This document shows positions 5,626-9,302 of a DNA stretch of 9,302 nucleotides, in pieces. Within the stretch, counting starts at the first letter, position 1, and each line of letters starts with the position of its first letter. The notes below the pieces were generated by a model that was not told the origin of the DNA, did not search any database, and was given only the letters and a program-made list of their open reading frames with translations. Source of the DNA: JAPLGD01 sp041302745 (GTDB lineage: Bacteria; Bipolaricaulota; Bipolaricaulia; UBA7950; UBA9294); assembly GCA_041302745.1 (NCBI GenBank), contig JBFYQP010000010.1, positions 1 to 9,302 on the forward strand. Direction: 5' to 3'. The position numbers and the translations under genes were made by a program.

Positions 5626-7515
5626 ATGAGGAGACGTCAATCCCGAGCGTGGCTGTGGTTCCTGGGTGGCGCGATCGTGCTGGTCGCCGCCGCCGCGATC
5701 GTTCTGTCGCTTCGCCTCGGCTCTCGGGAGGAGATTCTCGAGCCGTCGTGGACTCCTCCAACCCTTCAGGAGGCGCGAACAAGACTGGAAGGCAAGACGT
5801 TCGCGCAGTTCGCGGACGAGGCGTATCGAATCCACCTTCTTCGGCACCCGCAGGCCGTCACCGATCTCGGACTCGCGGAGACGCTGGGGATTCGCAACGA
5901 CCGCCTCGACGACTACTCGGACAAGTACGTTCGAACGACGCTCGCGATCGAGCGTGAGATCTATCGCCGCCTGCATACGTACAACCGCGAGACCTTGCCT
6001 CCCGACGAGCGCTTGACCTACGACGCCTGTGAGGCGTTCTGGAAGGATCTCACGACGTGTGAGGCGCCGGCGCTTTCTCTGTTCCCCGTTTCGGCGAGCG
6101 ACGACTCGCCCCACGCGCGCCTTTACGCCCGACTGATCTCGGTGTGGCAACTCGTCGACGAAGAGGACGTCGCCGACTACGTCGCCTGCCTCCACCAGGC
6201 GGACGATCAGCTGCTTCGGCTTCGTGACCGAATCGTCGACCTGCGCGCTCGGCGTCGCCTGCCGCCCGTCGCCTCACTCGACGAGGTGCTCCGGGACGTC
6301 GAGCCGCTCAAGATCACCGAGATGTGGTCGCGCTCGGAGTACCTCCCTGACCGAATCGTCGCGGGCCACAACGTGTACTTCGTCGCTCTGAGAGACCGGC
6401 TCATCGCGATGCGAGAGCTCGGCATCGAGAAACGAGTCAAGTACCTGACGGAGGCGAAGCGCGCGCTCGAGCAAGAAGTCATCCCGGCATACGAGAAGCT
6501 GTACAAAGCGATCGTCGCCGCGATCGCCGAGGCGCCGTCGGCGGACGTCGGCATTCGCCGGCGCGAAGGGGGCGGTTCGATCTACGAGGGGTTCCTTCGT
6601 CACTACACCGACAGCGATCTCGACCCCGAGACGATTCACGCCATGGGGCAGGATGCGGTCGCGCAGATCGCGAAGGAGATCGACGCCGTCGAAGAGCAGG
6701 CGAAGACTCCGAGCGGCCGTGACGTCTCGGCTGCCTGGAACGCGATGGAGTGGGAGGGCGGGGCTCCCTCGCCGGACGACATCGCGGCCGCCTGCCAAGC
6801 CGTCCTCGAACGAGCCGACGCATTTGGCTCCCAATTTGTGGGCCGCCTGCCGAAGACGAACCTCGCGGTCTTCGTTGGGGAGGGACCTCGTGGCTACATG
6901 CCGGCGCCCTACGACGGAGCGTCCTCGGCGCTCCTCGTTGTGGATCCCGACGCCGCCTTGGCCGTGTCGGACGTCGCCGCGTTCGTGCACCGAGAGACCG
7001 TGCCGGGCCGGCATCTCCAACGAGCGACGGCCCGCGAGCTTTCCTTGCCCGTCCTCCGCGCCTGGGGTGGGTTTCCGGCTTTCGAGGAGGGTTGGGCCAC
7101 CTACGCTCTCGGTGTGGCGTCGGAGGTGGGCCTCTACGACGGCGACCCGCTGGCCGACCTTGGGCGATTGCGCAGCCAGCTTCGCGAGGCCGCTCTGGCC
7201 GTTGTCGACACGGGAATTCACGCCCTCGGTTGGAGCTTCGACCGCGCGGTGGACTACTACATCGACACAACCGGTGACGCAGAGGGTTCCGCACGAATCG
7301 CCGTCAAGGGGTGTGTCAGCTCGCCTGGACGGGCGACGGCGGGCATTGTCGGCAGCAGCCGGCTCCGCGCCCTCCGCGACGCGGCACTTCGCGCGAGCGG
7401 GGCGTCGTTCAATCTTGCGGCCTTTCACGACCTTGTGCTTGGGCGTGGACTTCTGCCGCTGTCGGTCGTCGAGCGGGAGGTTCGCAAGGATCTCAAGCTC
7501 CCCGAGCGCGGCTAG
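5626..7515 (+). CDS. DUF885 family protein, membrane-anchored, with altered metal-site motif
   Basis: The 629-residue protein matches the DUF885 family, a peptidase-like group of mostly secreted or envelope proteins. An N-terminal Arg-rich start and a hydrophobic segment (about 9-28) form a signal anchor, so the bulk should lie outside the cytoplasm. Family marks are FAQFADEAYRIHLLRHP (59-75), a long helical middle, FEEGWATYA (486-494), VVDTGIHALGWSFDRAVDYY and, near the end, AFHDLVLGRGLLPLSVVE. DUF885 proteins commonly carry an HExxPGHHLQ motif. Here the aligned residues are RETVPGRHLQ (456-465), with His455 displaced by one residue, so both expected metal-ligand histidines appear replaced by Arg. 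The usual PGQAL-SYK segment is also changed (PGRATAGIVG). The protein may be catalytically inactive or use a different site. ATG 5626 has a GGAAGGAA SD (5615-5622). The gene ends 21 bases from the convergent kinase gene. Confidence 0.85.
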   Translation: MRRRQSRAWLWFLGGAIVLVAAAAIVLSLRLGSREEILEPSWTPPTLQEARTRLEGKTFAQFADEAYRIHLLRHPQAVTDLGLAETLGIRNDRLDDYSDKYVRTTLAIEREIYRRLHTYNRETLPPDERLTYDACEAFWKDLTTCEAPALSLFPVSASDDSPHARLYARLISVWQLVDEEDVADYVACLHQADDQLLRLRDRIVDLRARRRLPPVASLDEVLRDVEPLKITEMWSRSEYLPDRIVAGHNVYFVALRDRLIAMRELGIEKRVKYLTEAKRALEQEVIPAYEKLYKAIVAAIAEAPSADVGIRRREGGGSIYEGFLRHYTDSDLDPETIHAMGQDAVAQIAKEIDAVEEQAKTPSGRDVSAAWNAMEWEGGAPSPDDIAAACQAVLERADAFGSQFVGRLPKTNLAVFVGEGPRGYMPAPYDGASSALLVVDPDAALAVSDVAAFVHRETVPGRHLQRATARELSLPVLRAWGGFPAFEEGWATYALGVASEVGLYDGDPLADLGRLRSQLREAALAVVDTGIHALGWSFDRAVDYYIDTTGDAEGSARIAVKGCVSSPGRATAGIVGSSRLRALRDAALRASGASFNLAAFHDLVLGRGLLPLSVVEREVRKDLKLPERG

Positions 7516-7547
7516 CGCGACCTGTTCGAGGGTCTTCTAGCGTCGCG
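7516..7547. terminator. Possible bidirectional hairpin between convergent genes
   Basis: CGCGAC (7516-7521) and GTCGCG (7542-7547) are perfect 6-bp arms around a 20-base loop spanning the junction of the DUF885 and RIO genes. The loop is long and there is no clear T-run on either strand, so this is only a weak candidate for a shared terminator. Confidence 0.22.
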
Positions 7548-8463
7548 GATCGACGTGGGTGCGCCAGAGCCGAAGCGCGTGCTCGTTCGGATCGACGATG
7601 TCCGCTCCCGCCGCTGCAAAGAAGCCGTTCACCGTCTTCAGATCGCGGACCAGGAGATCGAATGCGTCGTCGTTGTAGCGCGGGTCGACCGACTGCGGGA
7701 AGTCGATGATCGTGACGGCCCCGTTCCAATAGAGCATGTTGTACGCCGAGAGATCGGCGTGGACTCGATGGTGGACGAGGAACAGCTCCACGTTGCGCAG
7801 GATGTCGGCGTAGAGCCTGGGTGCCTCGCCCGTATCCAGATCCACGCCGAGGAGCACGGGCGCCGGGTTATCGATGTCCCCGAAGTACTCCATCAGGATC
7901 ACTGGGCCGTTCCGCTCGATTGGCTCCGGGACGTCGGCGCCGGCCGCGTGGAGGGTCTCGAGCGTCTTCATCTCGTGGGCGATCCATGCGCTGAACTTGT
8001 GGGTCCGGCCGTGCTGGGTCTTCTTACCGAGGGCGCGGAGCACACGCGCGTCGGGGCGGCTCCCGCGGTCCCGACCCTGCTGGTACACCGTGTCGCGCTT
8101 GAAGCTGCGCGTCTCGAGCGGACGGTAGACCTTGGCGGCAACCAGGTCGCGGCCGAGTGAGGCGTCGGCGTGGCAGCAGTACACGACGGCCTCCTTGCCG
8201 CTCTTGATGGGACGCACAACATCGATCAGGAAGTGATCCTCGATGAGAGGCGCGAGGTGAGCCAGCAGTTCCTCTTCCACCGTCTTCTCCGCTTCCTGGG
8301 CAGGCTTGGGCGGAGGGTTCTTCCGGGGGCCCCGGATGGCTCGCTCGGTCTCCTCGTAGTAGTGGATGAAGCCTCCTTCGCCTCCCGTCGGAGGCGTGTG
8401 GCGCTTGGAGTGGCGAGTATATCGGGCATTGCCCGGGGAAGCGACATCCGGCAAGGCCTGCAC
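7537..8463 (-). CDS. RIO1-like atypical serine kinase
   Basis: This is a RIO-family atypical protein kinase (308 residues from GTG 8463). In archaea and eukaryotes RIO1 acts in ribosome biogenesis; the role of bacterial members is not settled. The hallmarks are clear: the nucleotide-binding loop IKSGKEAVVY (86-95), the ATP-binding Lys111 in AAKVYRP, LLHAAGADVPEP-type spacing before the hinge VILMEYFGD, the catalytic loop HADLSAYN (235-242; Asp237) and the metal-binding Asp254 in IIDFPQSVDPR. All catalytic residues are present. The start is uncertain. GTG 8463 has a poor SD. GTG 8280 (residue 62) has a GGAG upstream and would give the short N-terminus of many bacterial RIO kinases. Codon use already looks coding from about 8367, where AAGGAGG (8378-8372) precedes an in-frame ATC. 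It lies 33 bases after the reductase stop, on the same strand. Confidence 0.9.
   Translation of the reverse strand: MQALPDVASPGNARYTRHSKRHTPPTGGEGGFIHYYEETERAIRGPRKNPPPKPAQEAEKTVEEELLAHLAPLIEDHFLIDVVRPIKSGKEAVVYCCHADASLGRDLVAAKVYRPLETRSFKRDTVYQQGRDRGSRPDARVLRALGKKTQHGRTHKFSAWIAHEMKTLETLHAAGADVPEPIERNGPVILMEYFGDIDNPAPVLLGVDLDTGEAPRLYADILRNVELFLVHHRVHADLSAYNMLYWNGAVTIIDFPQSVDPRYNDDAFDLLVRDLKTVNGFFAAAGADIVDPNEHALRLWRTHVDPRR
8416..8435 (-). promoter_or_regulatory. Candidate -10 box and dyad for the RIO kinase gene
   Basis: On the minus strand TATACT (8421-8416) matches five of six bases of a sigma-70 -10 box. Just upstream lies CGGGC-AAT-GCCCG (8435-8423), a perfect 5-bp dyad occupying the -10/-35 spacer. 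No good -35 hexamer is present at 16-18 bases. If this is a real promoter, transcription starts near 8409 and the translation start must be downstream of GTG 8463. Confidence 0.35.
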
Positions 8464-8496
8464 GGCAGTGTGCCTCGGGGAGGCTGCCGCGCGAAC

Positions 8497-9302
8497 CTAG
8501 CTCGACCGGGCTGTTTCCGGTCGCCCTTCAGGCATCAGCGTCGCGTGTGCCTTCTTGAGCCACTCGATGATCTCGACTCCCTGGGGACACGCGGCTTCGC
8601 AGGCCCCGCAGGCGACGCAGCGATCGGCCCGGCTCTCGGGCTTCATGAATCGGTCGTTGGCATACTGGGCGCTCAACCGGGCGAGGTCTCCGTACGCCAT
8701 GGCATCGTTGTAGAAGGAGAACACCCGCGGGATCGCAACCCCTTGCGGGCACGGCTGGCAGTAGCGACAGCTTGTGCAGGGGATCGGGGCCAGGGCGCGG
8801 TACGCGTCCCGTACTCGGTCGACGAGGCGCAGTTCGTCGTCGCGAAGCGTTCCGACTCCCGAGCGTTCCGCGCTCGCAAGGTTCTCCTCCACATGGCTCA
8901 TCGCCGTCATCCCCGACAAGACAAGCGAGACGTCGGGGTCGTTCCACACCCACTGGAGAGCCCAATCGGCCTGCGATCGCTGGGGCGACGCCGTCTTCCA
9001 GAGCGCCGCGACGTCGCGCGGGGCGGGACGGGTGAGCGAGCCCCCGCGGAGCGGCTCCATGACGACGACGCCGAGTCCGCGCTTCGCCGCGTAACGGAGT
9101 CCTTCCGTGCCCGCCTGGAAGCCGGTGTCCATGAAGTTGTACTGGATCTGACAGAAGGTCCAGTCGTACGCGTCGACGATGTCGCGGAACGCGGCGAGGC
9201 TGTCGTGGAAGGAGAAGCCGACGATGCCGATCCGCCCCTCGTGCCGGGCACGCTCGGCCCAGTCGAGAACGCCGAGATCGTAGAGCTTCGTCCACTGCAG
9301 GC
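8497..9302 (-). CDS. Aldo/keto reductase with C-terminal [4Fe-4S] motifs (5' end outside window)
   Basis: The frame is open to the window edge; 267 residues are visible of an expected 370-390, so about the first third, including the catalytic tetrad, is missing. Visible AKR marks are GRIGIVGFSFHDSLAAF, DWTFCQIQYNFMDT (the methionine at 9132 lies inside this motif and is not the start), RGLGVVVMEPLRGGSL and VSLVLSGMTAMSHVEENL. The C-terminus carries two iron-sulfur motifs: CTSCRYCQPCPQGV (codons 8778-8737) and CVACGACEAACPQGV (codons 8619-8575). This architecture is common among anaerobe and environmental AKRs annotated as oxidoreductases; NAD(P)H-dependent carbonyl reduction is the family reaction, substrate unknown. 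The gene ends 33 bases before the longest possible RIO kinase start on the same strand, so the two may be co-transcribed. Confidence 0.92.
   Translation of the reverse strand, partial: LQWTKLYDLGVLDWAERARHEGRIGIVGFSFHDSLAAFRDIVDAYDWTFCQIQYNFMDTGFQAGTEGLRYAAKRGLGVVVMEPLRGGSLTRPAPRDVAALWKTASPQRSQADWALQWVWNDPDVSLVLSGMTAMSHVEENLASAERSGVGTLRDDELRLVDRVRDAYRALAPIPCTSCRYCQPCPQGVAIPRVFSFYNDAMAYGDLARLSAQYANDRFMKPESRADRCVACGACEAACPQGVEIIEWLKKAHATLMPEGRPETARSS

Noticed and set aside
5266..6195. Minus-strand open frame over the 5227-5625 gap and the start of DUF885
   Set aside because: Arg-rich composition and no motifs; the DUF885 frame on the plus strand is clearly coding over its second half.
6274..7428. 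Long minus-strand open frame opposite DUF885
   Set aside because: Shadow; the plus strand carries family motifs through the whole region.
8497..9132. Reductase gene starting at ATG 9132
   Set aside because: The conserved AKR sequence continues in frame upstream to the window edge, so this methionine is internal.

Overview
The window is GC-rich bacterial chromosomal DNA. Genes are densely packed, start at ATG or GTG, and several sit behind good Shine-Dalgarno (SD) sequences. The mix of a slipin-type SPFH protein, a bacterial RIO1-like kinase, a DDAH-type hydrolase, a PCMT-like methyltransferase with a long C-terminal extension and a DUF885 protein suggests a high-GC environmental bacterium, for example a Chloroflexota/Actinomycetota/Bipolaricaulota-like lineage. 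That assignment is a low-confidence inference. I see no rRNA, tRNA, CRISPR array, insertion sequence, integron or phage gene.

Left part (1-3302, plus strand): an AT-richer start and an upstream region of about 305 bases without a recognisable gene; a membrane-anchored SPFH/stomatin gene (306-1181); a strong intrinsic terminator (1205-1239); and, only nine bases beyond it, a gene encoding an apparent AAC(3)-AAC(6') two-domain aminoglycoside acetyltransferase (1249-2532). That gene overlaps by 4 bases (GTGA) a dimethylarginine dimethylaminohydrolase-family gene (2529-3302). The fusion enzyme, and the terminator placed directly before its ribosome-binding site, are the most notable features.

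Middle part (3303-5625): a short spacer, then a two-gene unit of an unrecognised exported 185-residue protein (3453-4010) and a PCMT-like SAM-dependent methyltransferase (4015-5226), separated by 4 bases. A roughly 400-base non-coding stretch follows; it holds a small hairpin and a 7-bp dyad close to the next start.

Right part (5626-9302): a membrane-anchored DUF885 protein (5626-7515, plus strand) whose usual metal-site motif looks degenerate. It converges, with a 21-base gap, on a minus-strand pair: a RIO1-like kinase (7537-8463, start uncertain) downstream of an aldo/keto reductase with two C-terminal [4Fe-4S] motifs (8497 to the window edge, 5' end missing).

Apart from the fusion/DDAH pair, the secreted protein/methyltransferase pair and possibly the reductase/kinase pair, the genes do not form an obvious single pathway.
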